This document shows, piece after piece, positions 1-6,653 of a DNA stretch of 12,952 nucleotides. The stretch spans positions 1-12,952 of the forward strand of contig JADGPH010000068.1 of assembly GCA_017882555.1 (NCBI GenBank), given 5' to 3'. Below the pieces are notes generated by a model, which saw only the letters and a list, made by a program, of their open reading frames with translations, was not told the origin of the DNA and did no database searches. Within the stretch, counting starts at the first letter, position 1. Every line of letters starts with the position of its first letter. The DNA comes from Thermoleophilia bacterium. Its GTDB lineage: Bacteria; Actinomycetota; Thermoleophilia; Miltoncostaeales; Miltoncostaeaceae. The position numbers were made by a program, and so were the translations under genes.

Positions 1-242
1 GCACGCTCCCGCGCGCCAGCCAACTCGGATGGCCCATTATCGCGGCCACCTTCGTAATCAGCTTCTTTGGGCCCCTCCTGAAATTGCCCCAAATCGTCCT
101 TGATGCGTCGGCGTTCACGCATCTGCCGCGCCTGCCCGGTGGGAGCGTCGAGGTCACACCGCTGGTCGTGTTGAGTGGGCTCGCAGTGGTGTTGCTTGTG
201 ATCGGCATGGTGGGAATCCGGCGCCGGTCAATCCTCGCGTAA
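1..242 (+). CDS. ABC-2-type exporter permease, C-terminal end (partial)
   Basis: This is the 3' end of a gene that begins before the window. It is read from base 3, and about 79 codons remain before TAA at 240-242. The visible protein has a hydrophobic segment (PIIAATFVISFFGPLL), a hydrophilic stretch with a PFTHLP-like element (AFTHLPRLPGG), a last membrane helix (PLVVLSGLAVVLLVIGMVGI) and a basic tail (RRRSILA). This order resembles the end of ABC-2 permeases of the actinobacterial polyketide/tetronasin-type exporter group, whose last helix is commonly followed by G-F/I-R-R-R-D/S. The matching ATPase would lie upstream, outside the window. The substrate cannot be told. Its stop overlaps the convergent potassium-channel gene by 15 bases. 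The family call rests on pattern memory of the C-terminus only. Confidence 0.6.
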   Translation, partial: TLPRASQLGWPIIAATFVISFFGPLLKLPQIVLDASAFTHLPRLPGGSVEVTPLVVLSGLAVVLLVIGMVGIRRRSILA

Positions 243-667
243 GCTCGACCGACAGCGAGTGCATCGGATCCGGCGCGCCGACGACCCCGGCACGTGGGAA
301 CCCCGGAGCGCACCAACCTCCGCCAACACTTCATCCACACGCGCGCGAAGCCATGCGCACTCGGCGTGGACGTCGTGGCCGACCTGGCGCAATTGGCGTG
401 AGCGCTCTACGAACAGGTTGGTCACTGCAGCGGTCGTCATCGTCATGAAGGCGATCCCGATCACCGGGATCGGAACGACAACGAGCCGACCGAGCAGCAA
501 GGACGATACGACGTCGCCGTAGCCGACGGTGGTGACCACCTGGATCACCCACGCCGTGCCTTGCCAGACGCGGTGGATGTGCGAGGGGTGATGCCGGCCG
601 CGCTCGTCAGCGCCGTGGCCACCGCGATCAGCACCGTCCAGGCGGTCGTGAAGGGCTGGTCGGTCAC
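228..667 (-). pseudogene. Two-TM potassium channel, apparently frameshifted
   Basis: The selectivity filter TVGYGD is encoded at 513-530 within WVIQVVTTVGYGDVVSSLL. A second membrane helix (VVVPIPVIGIAFMTMTTAAV) and a charged C-terminal tail with coiled-coil character follow, as in small Kch/Ion_trans_2 channels of the inner membrane. The expected first helix is in another frame: WLDRVTDQPFTTAWTVLIAVATAL then TSAAGITP. The two frames join at about 585-588, a run of four G on the plus strand. There ...AGITP shifts into SHIHRVWQGTAWV, which is the normal pore-approach sequence. One missing base restores a continuous channel. The first-frame part has a GTG at 667 as its only usable start, and the true 5' end may lie nearer 710. 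No cytoplasmic RCK domain is present. It could be a real pseudogene or a homopolymer sequencing error. Confidence 0.6.
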
Positions 668-711
668 CCGATCCAGCCACAGCCGGAGGCCTTCGCCTGC
701 CGGTAGCCACG

Positions 712-2217
712 TTAGGCGTCGAGCCCCATTGGCGCCGGAATCGCCACCTCATCGACGCGGGCATCGCGCGAACTAATGAGGACCGACAGCAGGACCGCCC
801 CCAGCAGCATCAAGCCCGCCGATGCCAGGAATGCCGCCCGATACCCGGTGACCGCCGCGGCCGCGTGATCGAGTTTCGTCGGTGCGTGGCCGAGCCCCGA
901 CAGATGGGACCCGGTTTGGTGCGCCGCGAGCGTCGAGAGGACGGCAAGCCCCAGTGAGCCGCCGACCTGCTGCGAGGCATTGAGCAGACCCGAGGCCAAC
1001 CCCGCATCCTCGGCGCTGGACCCATAGGTCGCCATCATCGTGAGCGGCATGAAGGTCAACCCCAAGCCAAGGCCCATCACCACCAACCCGGGGAGCACTT
1101 CGGACATGTAGCTGCCGTTGGCCGAGATCGTCGAGAGCAGCCCCAGCCCGAGCGCCGCAATCAGCATTCCGATCACCCCGGTCATCTTGATCCCGAGGGG
1201 GCCGACCAACCGCTGCGCGAGATTGGCCGAGAAGATGATCGCAGCCATCAACGGCAAGAACCCGAGGCCCGCGCGCACGGGGCTAAAGCCGAGCACTTCC
1301 TGGACGTACAGCGACGCGAAGAAGAAGACCGAGAACATCCCACCGGCGACGATCAGCATCGTGACGTCGGCGGCCCGCAAGGCGCGGGTCCGAAAGATGC
1401 TCAGACGCACCAGCGGATGGGCCGCGCGGTACTCGATCGCCACAAACACCAGCAGCAGCACCAGCCCACCGGCGAGAAAGCCCAGGGTCCGGGGCGCCGT
1501 CCAGCCGTACTGGTTCGACCCTACGATCCCGTAGACCAACGCCATGAGTCCCGCGGTCGAGGTGATCGCGCCGGTGATGTCGAACCCACGGGCCGCGTGT
1601 TCGCGCTCCGGCCGCATCGCCGGAAGCAAGCGCCATGCCAACACCACGACGAGAATCCCAACGGGAATGTTGATAAAGAAGTTCCACCGCCACGACAAGT
1701 ACTCAGTCAGGGCGCCGCCCACTATCAACCCGATCGACGCGCCGCCGACGGCGATCGCGGCCCACACGGCCAAGGCCTTCGCCCGTTGACGACCATCGGT
1801 GAAGGTCGTGGTCACGATCGACAGCGCTGCCGGAGAAATAAAGGCCGCCCCGAATCCCTGCAACGCGCGAAACACGATCAGCATCCCTGCCGTCGTCCCG
1901 ATGGCGTTCATCAGCGAGGCGATCGTAAAGAGCACCACACCCGCCACGAACAGGCGCTTGCGACCAAACAGGTCACCCGCCCGACCGCCGAGCAGCAAGA
2001 ACCCGCCGAGCACCAGCGTGTAGGCGTTGACCACCCACTGGAGGCTGTCGGCCGTAAAGTGCAAGTCGCGCTGAATAGACGGCAGCGCCACGTTCACGAT
2101 CGTCGAATCGAGCACCACCATGAACTGCGCCATACACACCAGCACGAGCACCAGCCATGGATTGGTGCGCTGCTCGGCTCGCAAAGAAGCGTTCGGTGCC
2201 GCTGCGGGGTCGCTCAA
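712..2217 (-). CDS. MFS drug:H+ antiporter, DHA2 (EmrB/QacA) family
   Basis: This is a complete 501-residue integral membrane protein with about 14 hydrophobic helices, the usual size for the 14-TM DHA2 family. Visible motifs are LDSTIVNVALP in TM1 (motif D1), GGRAGDLFGRKRLF in the TM2-TM3 loop (motif A), RALQGFGAAFISPAALS in TM4, and a glycine-rich TM5 (VGGASIGLIVGGALTE) followed by WRWNFFINIPVG, typical of EmrB/QacA proteins. Such proteins export drugs or other hydrophobic compounds in exchange for protons. The actual substrate is not readable. The start is TTG with only a weak GGTGAT upstream, but no better in-frame start precedes TM1. No TetR or MarR regulator lies beside it. The broken potassium-channel gene follows on the same strand, its only usable start 44 bases beyond this stop. 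Confidence 0.9.
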   Translation of the reverse strand: MSDPAAAPNASLRAEQRTNPWLVLVLVCMAQFMVVLDSTIVNVALPSIQRDLHFTADSLQWVVNAYTLVLGGFLLLGGRAGDLFGRKRLFVAGVVLFTIASLMNAIGTTAGMLIVFRALQGFGAAFISPAALSIVTTTFTDGRQRAKALAVWAAIAVGGASIGLIVGGALTEYLSWRWNFFINIPVGILVVVLAWRLLPAMRPEREHAARGFDITGAITSTAGLMALVYGIVGSNQYGWTAPRTLGFLAGGLVLLLVFVAIEYRAAHPLVRLSIFRTRALRAADVTMLIVAGGMFSVFFFASLYVQEVLGFSPVRAGLGFLPLMAAIIFSANLAQRLVGPLGIKMTGVIGMLIAALGLGLLSTISANGSYMSEVLPGLVVMGLGLGLTFMPLTMMATYGSSAEDAGLASGLLNASQQVGGSLGLAVLSTLAAHQTGSHLSGLGHAPTKLDHAAAAVTGYRAAFLASAGLMLLGAVLLSVLISSRDARVDEVAIPAPMGLDA

Positions 2218-2575
2218 GGATCACCACGCGTCACGCGGGGGTCGGAGACGCACGAACACCGCACACGCGTGCTCGCACGAAACAGTTTGCCGCAAACGCG
2301 TCCATCCTTGCCCCGGCGCGGGAGGCGACACACGCCACGACGCTTCCGATGTGCGCCAGGATCGATCAGATCCGGCCGCGTCTTGATCACCACACCGCAG
2401 CAGGGGGCGCCAGCCGCCGCTCGGGGATTTGCCGGTCCATGGCGCGACCCCGAGCAGTCGGTGGAACAGGAGATCCCATGATTGATCTCAACCGTTACTT
2501 CGGCGAGACGCGCCGGGACTTGAGCTCTGTGCCAGGTCCGCGCCGGACGACGGACCCGCAGGCACACCTGGCGAC
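2218..2575. other. 358-base stretch without a secure gene
   Basis: This lies between the start of the minus-strand MFS gene and the stop of the minus-strand repeat protein, so the MFS promoter should be here. I see a small inverted repeat, GGATC-GATCA-GATCC, at 2359-2373, and a plus-strand ATG at 2479 preceded by a good AGGAG. The open frames on the minus strand have Cys/Arg-rich, low-complexity translations that look like non-coding GC-rich sequence. No tRNA, terminator hairpin with a T run, or known riboswitch pattern was recognised. Confidence 0.5.
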
Positions 2576-2726
2576 CTATGGGCGCAACAGGGCTGCGAGC
2601 GCGTCGTCGGCCCCGGGCTCACCACGTTCGTGTGCGCGGAGTAGCGCAGCCCGTGCGCCGACGAGATCGCCGCGAGCGTCCAGCACGAGGCCGAGATTGA
2701 ATGCGCCCCCGCCATGGCCGCGCTGA
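2479..2726 (+). CDS. Doubtful small ORF with strong ribosome site
   Basis: The ATG at 2479 is preceded by AGGAG with a five-base spacer, one of the better ribosome sites in the window. The reading frame (82 codons) begins MIDLNRYFGETRRDLSS. After about residue 33 it lies antisense to the well-supported repeat protein and becomes Arg/Ser/Pro/Ala-rich, as expected for a shadow frame. Only the first 30 or so residues look protein-like. It may be a short gene whose end has been lost, or chance. No family is recognised. Confidence 0.15.
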
Positions 2727-3169
2727 TCGGCACGTGCAAAGGCCGCCTCGGCCCCGGCGATGTCACCGCGTTCGTGCAACACGACCCCGAGATTCGTCGC
2801 GGCTCCACCGTGCCCCAACGCATCGCCACGAGCGAACGCGGCTTCTGCGGCCTCGAGATCTCCACGGCTCTCAAGGATCAGGCCGAGATGGAAGGCCCCG
2901 TTGCCGTCACCCCGCTCGGAGCCGCGCGCATAGGCGATCTCGGCCGCGGCCAGGTCCCTGCGCTCGTGGTAGGCCAACAGTCCCAGGTGGGTCGCGGCCC
3001 CCGGGTGACCCTGGGCATCGGCCTGCCGCCACGCGGCTTCGGCGCCAGCGACGTCCTCCTCCTCGTAGAGCAAGATGAGCCCCTGCTGAAAATCGATGTC
3101 GCCCGGACGCCGTTCTTCGGCGCCCGGTGCCACGTCATCGCTGTCGGACGTGTCGCCTGCGGTGCTCAC
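2576..3169 (-). CDS. TPR/Sel1-like tandem-repeat protein
   Basis: The preferred start is GTG at 3169, because GAGGA lies nine bases upstream. This gives 197 residues. A longer frame to 3238 exists but adds sequence lacking repeat character. After an acidic, disordered-looking N-terminus (about residues 1-27), five helical hairpin repeats of 32-33 residues follow. Each carries the signature L-x-x-x-x-R-G-D-L/I-x-x-A-E-A-A-F-A-R-x-x-x-x-G-H/D-G-x-A-x-x-L-G. HLG or NLG recurs at residues 61, 94, 126 and 158. Such alpha-solenoid arrays act as protein-binding scaffolds. There is no signal peptide or membrane helix, so it should be cytoplasmic. The partner is unknown. It diverges from the metal-transport genes across a 260-base gap. 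Confidence 0.8.
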   Translation of the reverse strand: MSTAGDTSDSDDVAPGAEERRPGDIDFQQGLILLYEEEDVAGAEAAWRQADAQGHPGAATHLGLLAYHERRDLAAAEIAYARGSERGDGNGAFHLGLILESRGDLEAAEAAFARGDALGHGGAATNLGVVLHERGDIAGAEAAFARADQRGHGGGAFNLGLVLDARGDLVGARAALLRAHERGEPGADDALAALLRP

Positions 3170-3256
3170 GTCGGTCAATCCTCGCGGTTGATGGCGTGCC
3201 CACGCTGCGATCGTGAGCACGCTCACTTTACCGCGCACCGATACTCGATCACCACC

Positions 3257-3274
3257 CGCGGCGCATGCGCCGCG
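3257..3274. promoter_or_regulatory. Perfect 18-bp palindrome in divergent intergenic region
   Basis: CGCGGCGCATGCGCCGCG reads the same on both strands over all 18 bases and has no spacer. It lies between the divergent starts of the repeat protein (3169, minus) and the PRC/MgtE_N/CBS gene (3430, plus). This is a natural place for an operator bound by a dimeric regulator. In such GC-rich DNA some palindromes occur by chance, so function is inference. Confidence 0.3.
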
Positions 3275-3429
3275 CGACTCGCCGCAGACCTCGATGGAAC
3301 ACCACCGTCCGTCTTCGTGGGCGTGTGGGTGCGAACGAGATCAGCCAACCGGCAACCGCCCGAGATGTTGCAGCCCATCACAACTCGCGCAATGGCCAAT
3401 GGGATCCGTCCCGCGTATCGTTACGGGCA

Positions 3430-4683
3430 ATGACCACGCGGATCCTTCACCTCACGCAGGTGACCAAGGTCCCACTCCTCGATCGCGCCGGAGAGCGGCT
3501 GGGTCGGGTTGCGGATCTGCTCGTGCGAATTTCCGACGGCGGCTATGCACCGGTCGTCGGCATAACGGCGCACATCAGTGGGCGGGACGTGTTCCTACCT
3601 GCCGAGCAGATCGCCGCGCTCGAGGCCGGGCGCATCCGCCTGGCTCGGGAGCGCCTGGATATGCGGCGCTTTGAACGGCGTCCCGGGGAGGTACTGCTCC
3701 GGCGCGACGTGCTGGGACGGCGACTGATCAACCTCACCGGTGTGCGCTTGGTGCGGGCGAACGAAATCGAGCTCGCCGAGATCGGCGACGCGTGGTGCGT
3801 GGTGGGGATCGACACCTCGTTTAGCGCGCTGCTGCGCCGCGCGCTGCCGCGCTCAAGCCGCAAACCACCCAGTCGCCCGTTCCTGGACTGGACGAGCGTG
3901 CGACCGTTCTTGAGTCACGTCCCCGGTGCCGGCGACGGGCTTCCGGCCACCGAACTCACCCGCTTGCACCCCGCCCAGATCGCCGACCTGGTCGAATCGG
4001 CCTCGCACGAAGAAGGCCAGGAGATCATCGATGCGGTCCGGCACAACTCCGAGCTCGAGGCCGACGTCTTCGAGGAGATGGACGTCGAGCACCAACTCGA
4101 GTTCCTGGAAAAGCGCTCGGATGAGGACACGGCGAACCTGATCGGACGCATGGCACCCGATGACGCGGCCGACCTCATCATGGAACTCGATCAGGACCGC
4201 CGAGTCCCAATTCTCGAACGCCTGCCCGTGACCCATCAGCGCAAGGTGCGCACGCTCCTCGGCTTTCACCCGTCGACGGCGGGAGGGCTCATGGGGCTCG
4301 ACTTCATGTGTCTGGATGCCCGTACCGCGGTCGGGGCGGCTTTGGCGGCCATCCGCGACTCCGAACTGTCGGCCGAGGCCCTCGCCACGATCTTCACCCA
4401 CGACGGCGAGGGTCGCTTGAACGGTGCGATCCGGGTCGTCCCGCTGCTGCAGCACGATGACGACGTGCTGCTGACCGATGTCATCGAGCAATCGCCGCCG
4501 CACCTGCACCCGGATCGGGAAGTCGCCGACGTCGCGATCATGATGTCGGACTACAACCTGACGGTCGCCCCCGTCGTCGATCACGAGCATCGCATGTTGG
4601 GCGTGGTCACCGTCGACGACCTGCTTGAAACACTTATCCCCGATGAGTGGAAACGGCGTGCGGAAGCCACCCGCGAGGGTTGA
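3430..4683 (+). CDS. Soluble PRC-barrel / MgtE_N / CBS-pair protein
   Basis: The protein has 417 residues from ATG 3430. A longer frame upstream to 3265 reads through non-coding-looking sequence. Residues about 10-130 form a duplicated PRC-barrel-like beta region (LLDRAGERLGRVADLLVRI, then VLLRRDVLGRRLINLTGVRL). Residues about 170-275 match the helical MgtE N-terminal domain (LTRLHPAQIADLVE, LEFLEKRSDEDTANLIGRM, APDDAADLIMEL, VPILERLP). Residues about 285-405 form a CBS pair, the second containing NLTVAPVVDHEHRMLGVVTVDDLLE. In full MgtE channels these domains sense cytoplasmic Mg2+ and gate the pore. Here no transmembrane domain follows, and the protein ends with EWKRRAEATREG. It is therefore predicted to be a cytoplasmic Mg2+- or nucleotide-sensing subunit, probably acting on the transporter encoded next. 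That partnership is inferred from adjacency. Confidence 0.88.
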   Translation: MTTRILHLTQVTKVPLLDRAGERLGRVADLLVRISDGGYAPVVGITAHISGRDVFLPAEQIAALEAGRIRLARERLDMRRFERRPGEVLLRRDVLGRRLINLTGVRLVRANEIELAEIGDAWCVVGIDTSFSALLRRALPRSSRKPPSRPFLDWTSVRPFLSHVPGAGDGLPATELTRLHPAQIADLVESASHEEGQEIIDAVRHNSELEADVFEEMDVEHQLEFLEKRSDEDTANLIGRMAPDDAADLIMELDQDRRVPILERLPVTHQRKVRTLLGFHPSTAGGLMGLDFMCLDARTAVGAALAAIRDSELSAEALATIFTHDGEGRLNGAIRVVPLLQHDDDVLLTDVIEQSPPHLHPDREVADVAIMMSDYNLTVAPVVDHEHRMLGVVTVDDLLETLIPDEWKRRAEATREG

Positions 4684-4916
4684 CCGGGGCGAGCTGAGTG
4701 GTACCGTCTCAAGGCGCGTGCGACCTGTGCGCCCACCCGACCTTGGCAACGAAGTGACGGATACCGACACACCCCTCAGTACCGAGCGTCCGCGCGTAGC
4801 CGGGAAGCTGGAGGTCGCACCGAGCCCATAGCTCGCTTGCGGCTCCCTCCCGACGAACTGGCGCTCGCGGACGGTTCATCCCGCGTTTGACTGCTGTTTT
4901 CCCCGGGAGGTCCGCG
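4684..4916 (+). promoter_or_regulatory. 233-base structured leader before the Nramp-type gene
   Basis: This stretch separates the MgtE_N/CBS gene from the transporter and contains strong RNA-folding potential. A small hairpin, GGCGC...GCGCC, lies at 4713-4733. A much larger nested fold occupies 4787-4873 and has its own entry. The transporter's ribosome site GGGAGG sits just upstream of ATG 4917. I looked for M-box, yybP-ykoY and ydaO consensus pieces and did not recognise any. A promoter for the transporter may also be present but I cannot point to one. Confidence 0.4.
4787..4873 (+). ncRNA. Five-helix nested stem-loop, candidate cis-acting RNA
   Basis: Five exactly complementary segment pairs are perfectly nested: CGTCCGCG 4787-4794 with CGCGGACG 4866-4873; CGGGA 4801-4805 with TCCCG 4848-4852; GGAG 4810-4813 with CTCC 4843-4846; CGCA 4816-4819 with TGCG 4838-4841; CGAGC 4821-4825 with GCTCG 4831-4835 around loop CCATA. 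This gives 26 Watson-Crick pairs with asymmetric internal loops (6/13, 4/1, 2/1, 1/2). The fold ends 43 bases before the transporter ATG and is not followed by a T run, so it does not look like a terminator. Position and shape suggest a metal-responsive leader, but no known riboswitch class was matched. Confidence 0.4.
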
Positions 4917-6557
4917 ATGAGCGATGAGACTCAGCGTGCTCCAGACGGCGCGTCCGTTGCGACCCCCGCTGTCTTGGATTCGGCCCATATCGGTGACATC
5001 AAGGGCGCCTTCGGGACGATCGGCCAACACGAGGTCGGTCGCACCGGCCTGCGGGGACGCGTGTTGGCGATGCTGGCGGTGCTGGGGCCCGGGATCATCG
5101 TCATGGTGGGCGACAACGACGCCGGTGGCGTTGCGACCTACAGCCAGGCCGGTCAGAAGTACGGCACGAGTCTCCTCTGGGTCCTGGTGTTGCTGGTCCC
5201 TGTCCTGATCGTCAATCAGGAAATGGTGATCCGTCTCGGCGCGGTGACCGGCGTCGGCCATGGCAAGCTGATCTTCGAGCGCTTCGGAAAGTTCTGGGGC
5301 GCATTTTCGGTCATCGATCTGTTCATCCTGAACTTCTTGACGATCGTCACCGAGTTCATCGGCGTCGACTTGGCCCTGGGGTATTTCGGGGTGAGCAAGT
5401 ACATCTCGGTACCGCTCGCGGCCCTACTGCTGATTGCGGTCACGGCCAGCGGCAGCTTCCGCCGCTGGGAACGGTTCATGTTCGTATTTGTGGCCGCAAA
5501 CCTCTTGGTAATCCCGCTGGCGTTCCTGAGCCATCCGTCGGCGACGACGATCGCGCACCACACCGTCGTGCCGGGCATCGCCGGCGGCACCAACTCCACC
5601 TCGATCCTGCTGATCATCGCGATCGTCGGTACCACGGTCGCGCCGTGGCAGCTGTTCTTCCAGCAGTCCAACATCATCGACAAGCGCATCACCACGCGGT
5701 GGATCAACTACGAGCGCCTCGACACCGTGCTGGGATCGGTCATTACCGTCGCTGGTGCGGGTCTCCTGGTTGTCATCTGTGCCGCGGCCTTCGGCGGCAC
5801 GTCGCTGGCCGGGCACTTCACCGACGCGGGTGGCGTCGCAGCGGGCTTGCGGTCACACGTTGGCGGTGCCGCGGGGTCCATGTACGCCATCGTGCTCCTG
5901 AACGCATCCTTGATTGGCGCCGGCGCCGTAACGCTGGCGACCTCCTACGCGGTCGGCGACACATTCGGGATCCGGCACTCCCTGCATCGCGGCCTGCGCG
6001 ATGCCAAAGGGTTCTACGCCTCCTTCGCCGGTGTCGTTGCGCTTGCCGCCGGAATCGTGCTCATCCCGCAGGCACCCCTCGGGGTCATCACGACTGCGGT
6101 CCAGGCGCTCGCCGGCGTGCTGCTGCCGAGCGCCAGTGTGTTCTTGCTGGTGCTGTGCAACGACCGCGAAGTGCTCGGGCCCTGGGTCAACCGCGCCTGG
6201 CTGAATGCGCTCGCGGTCCTGATCCTGGGCGTCCTTTTGATGCTCTCCGGCATCTTGATGGCGACAACGCTGTTCCCGTCGATCAACGTCACCCAACTGA
6301 CGATCGAACTCGCGATCGTCCTGGCGGTGGGTCTGGTGGGGTTTGCGATCGCCGCCGTGGCGAGCAGACGCCGCACCGGACCGGTCGCACCGAGCGGACC
6401 CCAACCCCCGCGCGAGTCCTGGACAATGCCGCAGATCGCCCTGCTGAACCGCCCGAAGCTCGCCCGACCGGTAAAGCTTGCCATGTGGGTCCTGCGGGCG
6501 TACCTCGTCGTCGCTGTGGTGCTGTTGGTCGTCAAGGCGGTACAGCTCTCGGGCTGA
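4917..6557 (+). CDS. Nramp-related divalent metal (Mg2+/Mn2+) transporter
   Basis: The protein has 546 residues from ATG 4917, which has GGGAGG upstream. A 50-residue cytoplasmic N-terminus (with IGDIKGAFGTIG) precedes about 11 membrane helices of the Nramp/SLC11 superfamily. TM1 contains GPGIIVMVGDNDAGGVATY. The metal-binding DPGN motif of classic Mn/Fe transporters is D68-A-G-G71 here. In TM6 the usual M-P-H is A242-P-W244 (VGTTVAPWQLFFQQS). Published work on Nramp-related magnesium transporters (NRMTs) describes retention of Asp with replacement of Asn by Gly and of the sulfur-donor Met by Ala, which lets hydrated Mg2+ bind. This protein fits that pattern, so Mg2+ and perhaps Mn2+ uptake is the best prediction. 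An extra C-terminal helix (LAMWVLRAYLVVAVVLLVVKAV) follows a basic loop. Its upstream neighbour encodes a soluble MgtE-type sensor. Confidence 0.9.
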   Translation: MSDETQRAPDGASVATPAVLDSAHIGDIKGAFGTIGQHEVGRTGLRGRVLAMLAVLGPGIIVMVGDNDAGGVATYSQAGQKYGTSLLWVLVLLVPVLIVNQEMVIRLGAVTGVGHGKLIFERFGKFWGAFSVIDLFILNFLTIVTEFIGVDLALGYFGVSKYISVPLAALLLIAVTASGSFRRWERFMFVFVAANLLVIPLAFLSHPSATTIAHHTVVPGIAGGTNSTSILLIIAIVGTTVAPWQLFFQQSNIIDKRITTRWINYERLDTVLGSVITVAGAGLLVVICAAAFGGTSLAGHFTDAGGVAAGLRSHVGGAAGSMYAIVLLNASLIGAGAVTLATSYAVGDTFGIRHSLHRGLRDAKGFYASFAGVVALAAGIVLIPQAPLGVITTAVQALAGVLLPSASVFLLVLCNDREVLGPWVNRAWLNALAVLILGVLLMLSGILMATTLFPSINVTQLTIELAIVLAVGLVGFAIAAVASRRRTGPVAPSGPQPPRESWTMPQIALLNRPKLARPVKLAMWVLRAYLVVAVVLLVVKAVQLSG

Positions 6558-6602
6558 CCAGTCGAATTTGCCCCGCACCACGGTATCCTGCGCACGGACG
6601 GC

Positions 6603-6620
6603 GCGGACCACTGTGTCCGC
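6603..6620 (+). other. Small hairpin between the transporter and PPK2 genes
   Basis: GCGGAC (6603-6608) and GTCCGC (6615-6620) form a perfect 6-bp stem around the loop CACTGT. It lies 46 bases after the transporter stop and 34 before the PPK2 start. No T run follows, so it is at most a weak or Rho-type terminator, or part of the PPK2 leader. Confidence 0.3.
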
Positions 6621-6653
6621 TTGTCCACAACCGCATCGCCATCGAGGTAGCCC

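Noticed and set aside
1417..2481. Long plus-strand open frame (354 codons) across the MFS gene
   Set aside because: It is antisense to a protein with clear MFS motifs, and its translation is Arg/His/Gln-rich low-complexity sequence. It is a GC-bias shadow.
3340..3365. CCGGCAACC, resembling a SAM riboswitch core, upstream of the Mg-sensor gene
   Set aside because: The other conserved SAM-I/SAM-IV segments and helices are absent, and the downstream gene is not a sulfur or methionine gene.
3853..4770. 305-codon minus-strand frame opposite the MgtE_N/CBS gene
   Set aside because: The plus-strand frame has MgtE_N and CBS homology, while the minus-strand translation has no domain character.
4684..4916. 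Known M-box, yybP-ykoY or ydaO riboswitch before the transporter
   Set aside because: The conserved sequence blocks of these classes were not found. Only the unassigned nested structure is reported.
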